This document shows, one piece after another, positions 43,660 to 57,500 of a stretch of DNA of 64,000 bases. Each line of letters begins with the position of its first letter. The stretch's first letter is position 1. Origin of the DNA: Laburnicola sp. R22_1 (Eukaryota; Ascomycota; Dothideomycetes; Pleosporales; Didymosphaeriaceae); the NCBI GenBank assembly GCA_014281115.1, contig JACONQ010000005.1, positions 2,170,001 through 2,234,000 of the forward strand, given 5' to 3'. Position numbers and translations under genes: made by a program. Under the pieces are notes generated by a model that saw only the letters and a program-made list of their open reading frames with translations, made no database searches and had not been told where the DNA came from.

Positions 43660-46600
43660 TAATAATATATTATTTATATAGAGTTCTTTTACTTAGTTTA
43701 TTTCTTATATAATAGATAGACCTATTTATCTTATCTATTTAGATAGTAGTGTTAGGTAATTGTGCAATATTAGATAAGAGGAAGGCAAACACTAATAAGG
43801 GGTAAGAATTAATGCTCTAGATAGAAGGAAGAGATATATAAGGTAGGCTTTCCTCTACTTTAAATATCTCTTTATACGTATTTCTTCTCCCTAGCTCTTT
43901 TCTCTTTATATTAAGCTAATCCCCAATTTTGTATAGTGCTAAACTATATTCCTTATTATATAATATCTTATCTTTATATAATACTAACTTAGTATAGATA
44001 ATAGCGCTTATACTAGCGGGTCTTAACTAGCTAGGCCTTCCTAGCTTTAATACTACTATAGTGGCTCTTCTAGGCAGAAGAATGCACATTACCTTTCTAA
44101 CTAGTTCTTAAGCAAACTATACGTTTATCTAGAGCATCTCTATTAATATAAGTTTCTTTATTCTTTGCTTTTTATATAAATACCAACTATAAAAAATAAG
44201 CTAAAGAGTTATGTGTTGCACATCTGCCTTTACATAATACTAATATTATTCTTATAGCTAGTACAGACTTGTGTCTATAGGTTGCTAAGCTTATTTAGCG
44301 TAAGGGCTACTTTTGCGCGCTTCTTATCTAGTTGTGTAATATTCTTAGGGGCACTACGTACGCTTACTACTATAGTAGTAACTCTAGCCCTAGGCCCTTT
44401 ACAAAGTATTATATAGTGATAAACTTCTAGGTAGAATTATATAGTTCTTGCGTGTAGTAGAGCTATAGTGCTAGGTGCAATTATTGTATAGGGTAGGGCT
44501 AGATAGTAGAGTAGATACTTCTAGATATTATCTATAAGTACTAAAATAAAAAAACTCTTCTCTAAATAAATATATATTGTGTCTCTTCTCTTTCTATGCA
44601 AATAATAGATAGGAAAATACGCATTTTTAAGTAATATATATATGTGGAAAGAATTAAATAAATATATTACGCAAAAAAATAGATAAATAATAAAGAAATA
44701 GTGCTGTGTAAAGACTAGAAAGAGCTCGTGCGGGCGGGCTCAAGGTAATCCACTAATACTTTAATAGTAATTATTAAGATGTTACTAAAAATTAAGGACT
44801 CTAGAGTCTAGTTTAGGGTCTTCTTTGTATAGATATTAGTAGGATTGTCCTTTCTATTAATCTATCTAATCTTAGAGATCTTGCGATGCTTATACAATTC
44901 GCGGAGTAATATAATATTCATTATAAGACGCTTCTTATTTATAGTTTCTAGTTATATCAGGTAGTTATAGAAAGACTTTAAATTTGTATAGATAACTATA
45001 GAAATTAGCGGTAGACTAAGCGTGTGTATAATCTTCTAGAGAGTTATACTAATAGTAATAGTATTATTAAACTCTCCTACTATACTATATAGCTTACTAG
45101 CAAGAACGCTTCTTATTACTCTCTTACACTTAGTTAAATTCTAGTATATAATATTTGCCAGAATCTTAAAGTTATCGCTATTACCTATACAATGCTTATT
45201 GTCTAGAGCGATTAGAAATCCTAGCTATAAGCTTAGGTCCTTATTGTTAGCAAATAAGCCATTAGTAAAGATAAACAGCTTTGCGTATTAAAGATCTAAT
45301 AGTATAAAGGTAAGGCCACGCTTACTGTTATTAATCTGCTATTAGATTTGTGTGTTTAATACCTTAATATCTTTGTGCGAGGATAATATAGTCTAAGCGG
45401 CAATAGATAAATTAAATACGGCTTTTAGTTAGTATATAGATATAATGTAGGCGCCTCTTATACACTGCTCTATATATCTCTAAGCGACATCCTTATCTTT
45501 AGAGTTAATTGTGCAAAGGCCCTTTACTTGCCCTTTTTATATAAGAACTATAGTGTTATATATAAGCTAAATTCTTTCACTATTAAACTTAATAGGTTAG
45601 TCCTTAGTAAGGATAGTCTTATCCTTTATATAGAAGGCTACTTTCTTTAGCTCTTCTTCTTTTCTTTATGCGAAGTTCTTATTAACAATACTAAGACTAT
45701 TATCTATCTAAAGGCTAGTGATCCTAAAGGTATGCTCTCCTTTATTAGTAATAAGTAGATATAGGTTATAGAATAAAGTCTTTATACTAAGTTTCTCTTT
45801 ATAGTAGTTATAGTAGGTCTTAAACTAGTAAAGACCTAATTTAGCTACACTATAGAGTGGTTGTATAATATAGAAGATTATATCTTATAGAAAGTTTATG
45901 CGTAGTTTCTTAAGTAGTCTAGTATAGAGCGTGTGGTTTAGTTTGTTAGTAGACTAAATATAGGCCTAGGTAATATCTTACAGTTCGAAATGCATTCTGT
46001 ATATTGCCTAAAGGCTTACTCCTAACATAAGAAGTAGGCGCTAGCTTATTTTTTAAATAGTAGGTAATTAGATAAGAATTTTATCCTTCTTCTTATTAGA
46101 GTGGCTAGTAAACACAAGGCGAGATTTCTTATATAGTTAAGTAGTCTTGCCCTTAACTTCTTATATAAGGTGAAGGTTAAAGATTCTGCCCTTATACTTA
46201 GATAGGTTAAAGAGAAGAATCTTAAATATGCTATTAGTAATAAGAGCGTCTATCTCTATGCAATCTAACTCTTTAAAAGGTGCTCTAGATGTTATAATTA
46301 CACCTTTCGCACGGAGCTTTAGAGATAGTTCCTAATCGCTTGTCTCATTCTAGAAAAGAAATATAGTATCCTTCCTTAGGTAGCCTCTTTTTCTCTTTTC
46401 TAAAGGATTCCTTTATATAGGGGCAATATTATCTACTTTATACAATAGTAGGGGAGTGTAATCTTCTTTATAATAGTATAGCTTAACTTATATATAGCAA
46501 AACGTCACTAGACTATTCTCTAGATTAAGAATTATATTTCTATCCTTAATACACTTAATTTTATATAGGCCTATCTATCTACCTTTTTCTCTTTAGGCTA

Positions 46601-49600
46601 TAACCTTAAATTTAAGTAAGAGCTTAAGGGCTTTGTGTGCTACTAATAAACTATAATAGGTATTTAGCACACAATCAATATTAGTCTTATCTTTTTCCTT
46701 CTATAGTATCTTTATCGCTTTTTATACGGCATTTGCGCATGGAATAATATTAGGTAGTAGAGGAAAGTCTATACTAATCCTAGGATATGCGCTAAAGACT
46801 AGTAGTGTAGGTATAAGGCTATCTAGGCCTATAGTATTATTAATAGCTTTAATCGCTATCTAAAAAATATCCTCATCTATATAATCTTCTAGTTTAGCCT
46901 TAAGAATATTAAAGGCTTTATAGAGGAGTGTGTACAAATGCTTAACCATCCCTATTGCCTAATATACTTCTATAGGCATCTGCCTATAGGTTGCGCTAAT
47001 AATCTTTGCGTAGTTCTTAAACTTATCTAATATAAAGTTTGTACCTAGGTTATAGATAATATAGTTAGGTAGACCTTAGTAGACATTAATTTAGTATCTA
47101 TAAATGGCTTTCTATGCATCTTATATAGATATTAATTTTAAAAAGATTATAGCTTAAAATAATATATCCATATCTATAATACATAGTACGTCTCTAGTTC
47201 TAATATATATAATATTAATAATAATCTTATAACGTAGTTAACTAGCGAGTGACCCACACTAGTAAGTGCACCACCTTTGCTAAGACCCCACTATCACTAA
47301 TAATGCTATTATAATACAACTACCTACTATATCTTCTAAGCTATCTAATAAAGCTTAGTTACTTATTGCTATTAGAGCTATTAAACAAGACCTAAATCTT
47401 ATAGAGCGAGCAGCAGCAGGGCTATATAACGTTAATCGCAGAACGCTTAATTAAAGACGCAACGGAACAACTGTATAACGCGATAATCCACCTAAATTAA
47501 AGAATTTTACTCTCCTTAAGAAGCAGGCGCTTATTAATCGTATAATCGAGCTGGACACGCGTGAATTCCCTTCTACAAAGCTTATAATACGCACAATAGC
47601 CAATTTACTACGTTTATAGAGAGGAAAGCCACCTATTAGTATTAACTAGACAGATAGATTTATTAAGCACAGATATAAAGTTAAAACGCGTTAGTCTTAG
47701 TTATATAATAACTAGAGGGCATAATAGAAAGATCCTAAGGTTATAAACGCGTGGTTTAAGCTTATAGAGAGTATTAAAGTTAAGTATATTATTACAGATA
47801 AGGACACCTACAACTTTAATAAATTAGGCTTCCTAATAGGGGTTATAGGGTCTTAGCTTATAGTTATAGTATTAGAGAGACGTGCGAAACCTAAATTAAT
47901 ATAGCCAGGCGACCGCTAGTGGATTATAGTAATCTAGAGTATCTGCGCTGCTAGATAGGCAATTTCTTCCTTTATTATCTACACTGGCAAGCGTTACATC
48001 TCTACCTAGTACGAAGACGCATTAATTCCTAGCGATTAGATAATTGCTGTTAGCAAGAACGGCTAGACAAATAACAAGCTTAGTATCACGTAGTTAAAAC
48101 ACTTTAACGCGCATATAAAGAGACGCGCTAAAGAAACCTATTGGCTGCTAGTTATTAATAGCTATAAGAGCTATAACTTAATTAAGTTCTAGGATTACTG
48201 CAAGAAACATAAGATTATTACTCTCTATATACTACCACATTTGTTATACCTACTACAGCTGTTAGATGTGAGCTGTTTCTCTCCGCTAAAGAAGGCATAT
48301 AGTGCTAAGATCTTGGGCTTAGCGTATTGGCTAATAACCTATATTATAAAGATTAAGTTCCTCCTAGCCTTTAAACCCGCGTTTTTGAAGGTTTTCTCTA
48401 TAGAGACAATTAAGGGTGATTTTTGCGGTGCTGGGCTAGTCCTATTAAATCTAGAGGAGGTATTGCAGCACCTTAACATTTGTATTCGTACACCTAGTCT
48501 GCCTATTAAAGAGCCTACTATCTGGGAGTCTAAAACACTAAGTAACCTACGCGAATTTAAGGCGCAATCAACACTGGTTTGTAAGAGAATTAGAGATCAC
48601 TTTAATTTATTACTAACTTTAACTATATAGGTGCTTAAGAAGCTTAAAAAAGGCGCTCTAAGTGCAATGTATAGTTAGGTACTAGTGTTAGATAAAATTG
48701 CAGATCTTTGCAAGATAATTAAGGAGACTATAAGGCGAAAATTACGTAAAAGAAGATATATCTAGTATTAGGGATTACTTATAGTAGTAGAGAGATCTTA
48801 GCTAGCCACTCCTAAGGACGCTAGTGGATAGAAGAAGGGTAAATAGTTATTAGGTACTAGTCGCGCTACAACAGGGCCATTAACTTAACAGCATTATGGT
48901 ATCTATAGGCAACCTAGACATAATACGTAAACCTGCCAGGGAGTTAAAGAGGAAGAATCTAAATTAGATGTATTAACTTAGTATATATTGTTAAGTAGTG
49001 TTGCGACGCAGTCTAATAATAAATAAAATAGTTTAGTGGAGTCTTGGCAAAGATAGCGCGCTTACTAGTGTGGGTCACTCGCTAGTAAACCATATTAGTT
49101 AAAGTAGGTATTATTTTTAATAGTAAACTTAAAGTGATATAAAACTTATCTATATAATTAATAGTAGTAGTAAAACTTCTAAATTTTATTTAGTATAGTA
49201 GTATCTACTTTATAGCTAGTGTTAGTAAGTATCTTCTAAAGTCTTTCTATATAGAGATATCTAAATTATTAATAAAGGCAACAGAGTTCTTATTTAGTAA
49301 AGAAAGAATATCTCTATTTGCGTATAATAGGTATAGTTGTGCTGTTCTTTTATATAATAATATCTAGAATATTATTAAAGTAGGCACCTAGCTTGTTAGT
49401 ATCTGCTAGTAATAGTAAGAATAGTGTTAGAGTATTTAGAATATAGTAGGTAATTGTTTCTATTAGATTTATAATTTATATAATTCCTAAAGATTCTTAT
49501 AAGTTCTAACCTCTAAAGCTAATATTAGTGTTGCTAGGTGTCTAATTAATTTTTATATAGAGGTTCTCTTATACATATGCCTCTAGCTATGCTTTGCTAA

Positions 49601-51984
49601 TAGTAGAAATTCTTACTATACCTATATCCTATAGTTTACTATAGTATATTATATAGTATTAATGTTTAAGAATAAACTATTCTACACACTCCTCTAGCTC
49701 TATCTTATAAATATATTTGCTAGTTGTAAGGTATAGATAGGTAGTAGTAGTTAGGTAGAATACTTAATTATTACTATTCTTATTATTTTTACTCTACTCC
49801 TCTTCTTTGTGTAAAATAGGTTCCTTATTATTATACCCTTTTTTATCCTAAATATAAGACTAAACAGTTTTATACAAAGGCGTTTTATTATTATACTCTT
49901 TATAAAAAGTAATATACTGTCTTATTACGCGGGTACGCTTATTGCGTAAATAGTTAGAAGACTAATAACCTTTTTACAGTATATAAAACAATTCTTTAGT
50001 TTTATATAAATGTTATTTAATTAGAATTATAATAATAATAGTATAAAATTTCTATAAAATTCTTATCTATAAAGGACTAGTAATCTCTCTCTTTATATAG
50101 GAAAGTTGTATTTGTAATTAGTATAGTATATATTAGCCTTTTATAGGTACTAATTAGATTGGCGATTAATTATAACTTAAATTAACGTATAAAGATTAGC
50201 AAATAGAGCTTTATAGATAGGCTTAGGTATAAATATAGCCTACTCTAGCTCTATATATCTATAGCATACTTATATAATAGCAGTATAGAGAGAAATTTCC
50301 CTAGTAAAGTTCGCACCTAATACTCTCTGTGTGAGGGTAAGCCTATTAATTATTGCCTCTAGGACTTTGTGTAGATTCTTATTAGGATTCTTGCGCTAGT
50401 ATTATGCAAAAGTTATTATAGTCTAGTCTATCTAATACTAGTTATAGTTAATAGTAGTATTAAAGTAACTATTAAGTGCTTTGTATAAGCACTTCTATAA
50501 TTGTCTAGGATAGATAGTATAGAGATAATACTGTGCCGCACGGCTAGTAAGAATATCTAGAAAGATGTCTAGGTATTAATCCTTAGCAATATCTAGGCGT
50601 CTGTATAGATCTATAAAGATTCTAGTCTTATTTGCCAAAATATTATATAGAGCTTTAGTATAGTTGTTATTCTTATTTTATACCTTTTAAAATTAGATTA
50701 TTTTATTAGCTAGAATTCTCTAAGAAGGTAGGTTATGCTTAGGTGAAAGTTTGTATAGGTTAGATTATAGTATAGGCTTAGTCTATATAGATTAGTATAG
50801 TGCCTATAATTTATATTTAACTAGTAGTAGTTCTATTCTATATAGTATTTAATAATTACGAGTAGGTAGGTAAAAAGGTAGTTAGGTACTATGTGCGAAG
50901 AGTAGTGGGTTATTTAGTTATTTGTATAAATAGGATTATCCTTAGTACTTATGCAAAGGTTTTCTTAAGATGTCTATAGGGACCTATAACTATATAGGTG
51001 CCTATAGTAGTAGTAGCTTACTCTGTTTAGGTTTATATAATAGCCTAACTAGCTTAGGTATCTTTAAGATTAGTCTTAGTATTTACGTATAAGAAGTTAA
51101 GTAGGCTAGTAAGGGTAGTAATATATAAGTAATATTTACATTGCCTTAGGCTACTTTATATAGTTTGCTAGCACTTATGACTCTAGCGTCTATTCTTAGT
51201 GTAATGCCTTTTTCTTCTAGGACTACAATAAGCTCTCTCCTAAACGTCTAGTTTAACTTTAAAAAATAGTATTCTTCCTATCCTTTAAAGTCTTCCTAGA
51301 ATAATTCTAAGAATGCTATCCCTTCTTAGTATAATATATAATAATTAGTAATATTATATACTATATATAATTATATTTCTAATAAAGAGGAATTGTCTAC
51401 TAGGCTAATCTCATTCTTCTAGTACTTAGGTCTTATTCCCTTGCGCAGTGTTGCCTCTAATATTTCTATTCCTTTAGCATACTTATTGTATAGTCTAGTA
51501 TATTTAGACGCATTAGTGTTATCTTATAAGGTAAAGATAGTAAAGATGGGGGCTTTATATAAAGTAGTGGTAGGAGTAGTTATTATATAACTAGTTTATT
51601 TAATAGGTTAGTTATACAAAGGGTTGCGCTTTATTAGGGTTTGTTATTATCTAACTATATATTTATATAGTTACTAGTAGTATGCTTAGTACACTATCTT
51701 CTCTTAAATCTTATATAGTAGCGATATCTACTTACTAACTTAATAAAAGAGTTAATTTACTATTCTTATAGATAAGAATAGGTTTTATATATTTTATATA
51801 ATCGCTTCCTTTATTTTGTATAGCAGCGATAGTTACTTACTAACTCTATAAAAATTTAATTTGCTATTCTCTTATATATAAAGGATAGGGTATAACAAAA
51901 TAAATTATATAGCTAATAATAACTTATATAATCTATCTTTACTCCTGCTAATTTATAGTTAAAGATTAGTTAACTACTAATTAG
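43660..51984 (-). mobile_element. RIP-degraded Copia-type retroelement, minus orientation, nearly full length
   Basis: 43660-49620 is the inverted partner of 34878-41217. It extends a further 2.36 kb at its 5' side (49620-51984). There the minus strand still shows gag-like text near 50300 (LHKVLEAIINRLTLTQRVLG, then ANFTREISLYTAI). Order on the minus strand is gag, protease, integrase, reverse transcriptase, RNase H, as in Copia. I could not define its LTRs. It is interrupted by Fot-like element C. No frame is intact. Confidence 0.75.
47232..49096 (+). mobile_element. Fot1/pogo-like element C, 1865 bp, RIP-degraded
   Basis: TIRs share ACTAGCGAGTGACCCACACT followed by AGTAAG about 9 bp in from each end. 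TA flanks lie at 47230-47231 and 49097-49098. The plus-strand Copia copy near 35395-35420 supplies the empty site. A DDE_1 C-terminal piece stays open at 48241-48630 (LLQLLDVSCFSPLKKAYSA, then FKPAFLKVFSIETIKG, then LNLEEVLQHLNI). TIRs differ from elements A and B, so this is a separate family. Confidence 0.88.
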
Positions 51985-52809
51985 TATTAAATAGGCTCTA
52001 TAGCTAGCTATATAGACATTAATATCTAATACTCTATATTAGTAAGTATAGAGGGTATATAGAATAATTATATAAAAAAGAAAATAATATAATAGAACTA
52101 ACTTAGTATTAATTACTTATCTCTAGAGAGGGTGTAGATAGAAAGGAGAAAATCCTACAGCGTATAGGCCGCGGCGCACGGGCATTATGTAATCTCTATA
52201 TAATACTATCGTGCAGCAATATTAAAACCTTAACACCCTTAGGTGCCCTTACCCATACAGTATATAGATAATAATCTTATTATTAACTACGCAATTTTAT
52301 CCTTAACTACTATTAGCTAAACTACTACTTTACTATTAATAAGCCTAATTACGTCTTTAACAAATAGTAGCAAAGTATAATAAATAGTTACTTAATTAAA
52401 TCTTCTTATTAACTAAAGTAAACTGGCTAGAGTAGGAGGCATATAAATAGGGGAATAATAAATAAATAGAATAAATATTAGTAAGGAGATCGTTTGAATA
52501 AAAGAAGGAAAAAGTTACTAGTGTCTATATACTATAATAGTGAAAGCATCTAAAGGTATTAAGATTTTAATATTGCTATATAATAGTATTATATAGGAAT
52601 TATATAATACCTATACGCTACAGCCTATACGCTATAGAATCTTCTTTTTTTATTTACACCCTCTCTAGAGATATGCAATTAATATATTAAGTTAGTTCTA
52701 TTATATTATTTTCTTTCCTTATATAATTATCCTATACACCCTCTACACTTACTAATATAGAGTATTAGATATTAATATCTGTATAGCTAGCTATAGAGCC
52801 CATTTAACA
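51985..52809. mobile_element. Foldback-type unit with 286-bp inverted arms
   Basis: Arms 51985-52270 (+) and 52524-52809 (-) are inverted copies of each other around a ~253-bp centre. They begin TATTAAATAGG and, read inwards from the right, TGTTAAATGGG, differing by RIP-type changes. The left arm also occurs alone at 41218-41504. No target duplication was found. It could be a non-autonomous foldback/MITE-like element, or two LTRs brought together head to head. Confidence 0.6.
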
Positions 52810-53939
52810 ACTTTTTTATTATATTATTTAAAATAAAAGCCTTTATTATTCTACTTCTAGGTAGATGATATATTAATATATATATATATATTTAGTTTTT
52901 AATATTAGTTTTAAAGTAACTAGTAATATTAAATTTAGTCTAACTCTAGCTAATCTTATATTTTTACTAGCTTTTACTTAAACTAATAGTTAATTTTTTA
53001 AGTAACTTGAAAGCTTTAATTTATAAAAAAACTTATAGCTTTTAGTATTATATAGATAAGTACTATAATATTATATAATGCTATTATATAATAACTTTTA
53101 TAAATAATAATTACTAATTAGTTTTAAAAGTTATTAGTAATAAGGTAAATAGTTAAACAAAGTTATATTTAAAAAGTAATTTTTTAGTAGGTAAATAAAT
53201 ACTTTTAAATATACTTTAGTTTATTAAAGTATTATTAATTTACTTATCTACTAGTATAAGCTTTAACTATACGTAACTAATACTTAAACTAATAATAGAA
53301 CCGAACACGCTCTTAGTACTTAATTAACTGTTTCGCTAAGGGCTTTTAACTTTATTGCCTTAGTCCGCTACAGTACGTTGGCTACACTAACGGTAAAGAT
53401 AAAGTATATCTAATTTGCGGAACCTTATCGCGTTAAGGCTGCTAAAAGACGGTTAGAAAGAACGATCTCGCGATTTAATAGGTGGACTAGATTTATTTAT
53501 TTATTTATATCTGTTTATAGTTAACCTAATCCTTTATAGATTATAAGACTTAATAGTAAGTATAACTAAGGTTTAACTAAATTGGTACTAATAATACTAT
53601 ACTATATATTATTTACCTAGGGTATATATAGATAGCTTATTATTATGCGCTCTAGTGGCTTATACACATATATGTGTGCGAAGTAAAAATATACGTTTCT
53701 ATTACGCCATACTAAGCTTAACAGCGCAATGGGCCTAATAGCGTAGTAGGCCACCTTAAACACTAAAATAGCTCTATAACTTAAGGCTGTAGCGCCTTAC
53801 ACAATAGTTATTATCGCGATATTTTTTAGTAGTAAGGTCTATAGAGGCAAAATAATATATATAGCTATAGAAATTATATTAGAGTTTTAATTGCGTAGCT
53901 ATATTGTAACTAAGTAGCTAGTGTAGTTACAATAGCACC
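52810..53939. other. AT-rich stretch, no gene seen
   Basis: 52810-53300 is extremely AT-rich with no recognisable family. 53300-53480 and 53640-53830 are less mutated patches with no frame. An (ATTT)n run lies near 53503-53520. The left end of the older pogo-like element may be somewhere here, but I could not find its TIR. Confidence 0.4.
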
Positions 53940-54234
53940 TTAAGGCTCTCTACTACCTATAGGCCTTATAATAGCTCTCTTTTTAGTAGTAGCTCTAGTA
54001 GTAGCCTTAATACTATGTTTCTTACCCTTTTAGAAAGTTTTAAGAGTCTATTAGAGTTATTTTACAGTCCTATAAGCCGCTGCCCTAGAGGCCTATTTAG
54101 TAGCCTTCTCTACCTTCTTCTTCTCTCTTACTATTCTAGCTGCAGCTCTTGCCTAACGCCTTATCTTCTTCTCCCTTGCCTTTGCCTATCTTACCTTCTT
54201 ATAAAGCCTATTTGTCTTAGCTTTTTAGTGTTAT

Positions 54235-54556
54235 TATTAGATAGACAGTCACTATAAATCACGGTAAATATGTGTCCGATTATATAGTCTCCTCACGATA
54301 AAATTACTATAAATCACACTAAGGAGACTGGCGCATAGTAATTACCAAAGTGGGGCCGATGGACCAATCAACAGCTCACAGGTCGACCTGGGAGCTATTT
54401 AGCGCGACGCTAAGCCCCTTTAGGAGTGACGACGTCTTGGCACTAGATAGACACCTCGCGCATAGCTAAGCTTCTCCAACACAATTAATTATCTTAACTA
54501 TTATAAAAATCCACTATAATCCATCTCATACATTAAAGATACCCTCGTATCTAACA
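54235..54556 (+). repeat. 5' LTR of the Copia element (322 bp)
   Basis: Begins TATTAGATAGACAG (RIP form of the TGTTAAATAGACAG of the 3' LTR) and ends GTATCTAACA. It shares layout with the solo LTRs, including GTCTCCT near 54284 and AGGAGAC near 54325. Confidence 0.9.
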
Positions 54557-54574
54557 ATTAAGAGTCTCACTGCC
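54557..54574 (+). other. Primer-binding site fitting a tRNA-Lys(CUU) half
   Basis: Directly after the LTR the sequence is ATTAAGAGTCTCACTGCC. Its complement reads GGCAG-TGAGA-CTCTTAA-T, which is the end of a D arm, an anticodon stem strand and a CUU anticodon loop of tRNA-Lys. Priming by a 5' tRNA half is known for Drosophila copia (initiator Met). Use of tRNA-Lys here is inference. Confidence 0.55.
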
Positions 54575-57500
54575 TTAAGCCAATTATTATGGCTCTATTA
54601 ACACTTAGGGATTCCATAGTAATCCTGGCCAATTACTTAAACTTCACACCGTGGCTAAGGCAAATCAAAGCCCGAAGCCAATCGCTGGAAATCTGGGATC
54701 TCATTAACCTAGCTCTACCCAATCAACCTACAATCAAACCAATCATTCCAGTTGCACTAAACATTAGTAGCTATTAACCAAATGGCGCGTATACAGCCAT
54801 CCATCCTAACAAGCCTCCATCGCTACTATCACAGCTATCAACAGCTAGCGCAAAGGCATACAAAGATAATATTAACTTCTATAAGAATTAACTTAAGACC
54901 TACACAATACTCAAGCGCGTATATTAAGAGGAGAAGGCGGACCTAGATAAGCTAGTTATCCTTATCTAATCCACAACCTTAGTACACTTGCAGACCAACT
55001 GCTGCACCCTAGGTTAATTAATTAGATAATGGATTAACAACCTCACAACTATAGTTAGGGTTAACTAATACGACGAACAACGATAAGCAAGGGGCAGATA
55101 TCAAGACGCCCTTAAGCTGATGAGGGCTGCTGGATCATGGGCAGCCTGGCTTGCTGAGTACGATCATGCGGCTATAGAAGCTAAGTACAACAACGTCTTA
55201 GAACTTTAGCAGCTAGACTTAGTTAAACAAGACTTTATAAAGGCAGTATCTAACGTCGCACCTATGTGGGTTACAACCTTCTAGTAATATAGAAGTAAGG
55301 ATTAAACTATTTAAAGAAAACAAATGGTAAAACTCTTCTAAGAACATATGGTACTGCAGCACTTAATTAAGGGTAAACAGAAGGGCGCTTTTGCTGCTGC
55401 AGAACCATCTCTTGCTAGTAGTAGTAAACCCACCCAGGCCGCAGATAGGGACGCCTATCCTGTGGATGAACCAGCATCACTAAAGCGAGGCAGATTACGC
55501 GCCAATAAAGCTAGCTCTAGGGCCAAATCCAAGCAGTCCGTACGAATCACTAACGATGAGCCAACGGCAGTTGGTGGCCAAGAGGGATTAAACCTTAAGT
55601 GCCCTGCTTGTGAACAACGCCATAGTCTGAAAGACTGCTTTTACGCATTCCCTGAAAAGCAACCTAACTAGTTTTAACTAAAGCCTATAGTAGTTGCCCT
55701 AATGAAATTCAGGATGGAGAATAACCTAGTGCTTATTAAGGGCTTAAGATCTGTAAAGCGTCTAAGATTATAGACACTAAAGATTAAATAATTACATACT
55801 TTCACTCTAACTCAAATTACTAAAGTTGCTAACGATAAATGACTAGATGGCAGACAAATCACCAACCTCCTAGCGAGCTTTAATACCGCATCCTACTACT
55901 TAGACCTGAACACATACCCACTACGTTACTCTACAATCCTTAATTTAGGCACGACCTGCCACATCTTTAATAATATTAATCGATTCGTCACACTGCGGCC
56001 ACCGTCGCCAGGAGACTTTATATAGGCGGGATTATTATAAGTATGGATAAAAGAATATAGGAGCGTCCATCTGCACGTTAGAAGCGAGCAAGGAAATCGC
56101 GTGGTAAGGCTAGACAATATCGCCTACTGCCCTAATCTGCTATGCAATCTAGTGTCGTTCCAATTACTCCACAGGCAAGGCCTCTAGTAGGACACGCAAG
56201 TAGAACTAACAAAGATCAGGAGAAGAGATAACACTATCCTAGCCGAACTTTAAGAAGTACATAATTAATAGGTACTGGAGTTCAGAGCAATACTAACACA
56301 AAACTGTACTATACGCAATAGTACATACGCCACACACAAGATCACCACGCGCACCGCACGGCAAGCGCAAAAGGCGGACGCCATTACATGGCACAAACAA
56401 TTAGGCCACCCAGGTCCTCAGACGCTTAAACACACAGTAAATCACTCTAAGGGGGTGCGCCTTAAAGGACTGACTACGGTTAAATACAACGCTTACAACA
56501 GATTAAAGCTAAAGCAACAAATTAGAAGATAGGCCAGACAAATTAACAACAGCCCTAGTAAGAGAGTCGCTATAGACTTTCACAACTTCGAATAAGAAAG
56601 CTCGACTGGAGAGAAGAGCCAAATGCTCATTACTAATTAATTCTTAGGCATGGCTTAGGACTTCTATTTTAAAGATAACCAACTAGCGCGAACAATTATT
56701 AAGCTGCTAAAGGAATTTATACTATTTATAAAAGTACAATTTAAAGTAACTATTAAGGTTATTAAATCTAATAATGAGATCTTCTTAGTTAAACAAGACG
56801 TTCACAAGTGGTGTGTCAGCGAAGGCATCATTATCGAGTCCTCAGCACCTAATACCCAAGCCCAAAATAGAGGCGCTGAACGCTTAGGGGGTGTAATTAA
56901 GGAGAAGAGTCGTGCAATGCAACTTGACGCCAACCTTCCCTAAACACTATGGCCAGAAATCACACAAGCGGCCATATATCTATATAATCGAACACTGAAC
57001 TACGCCAATTAATGGCGATCACCACACAAAGTATTCTTCACAATAGTTGCCTTCTAGAACGGCATTATCACTTAACTAAAGAAACCAAACCAAGCTTACC
57101 TTAGGGCCTATAGCTACAAAGCCTTCGCTATAACTAACAATATAAAACGCGGCAAGAGTAAGCTCTAAAGGTTAGATCTAAAGGCATAGATTAGATACCT
57201 TGTGGGCTACTAATTAACAAACATCTAAAGGATATAGATCCCCTCACTCGCGAAAGTCATTAGTACACGCGACATCATCTTTAACAAACAATTAGTGTTC
57301 TTAGGCAAAATAGAAGACCTAATAGACAACCTTATGCACAGCACTTATAAAGAGATTGTAGCATAGATCCAATTAGTGGAGTTACTACCCTCACTACTAG
57401 AACAACAAAATACCAAGTCTTTCTACAAGGATAAGTCAATCACAGACTCCCGCGAGGATGACAGTACTCCAGGGTACATTCAAGGGAGGAAGATTAATTA

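Noticed and set aside
48241..48630. 129-codon open frame as an independent gene
   Set aside because: It is the surviving C-terminal part of the RIP-damaged transposase of Fot-like element C, inside its TIRs.
54001..54257. 80-codon hydrophobic frame as a membrane protein
   Set aside because: It is the antisense reading of the Lys/Arg-rich transposase tail and crosses the Copia insertion point.
55348..55671. 107-codon frame with a zinc knuckle as a host gene
   Set aside because: The CPACEQRHSLKDC knuckle and position fit the gag end of the surrounding Copia element.
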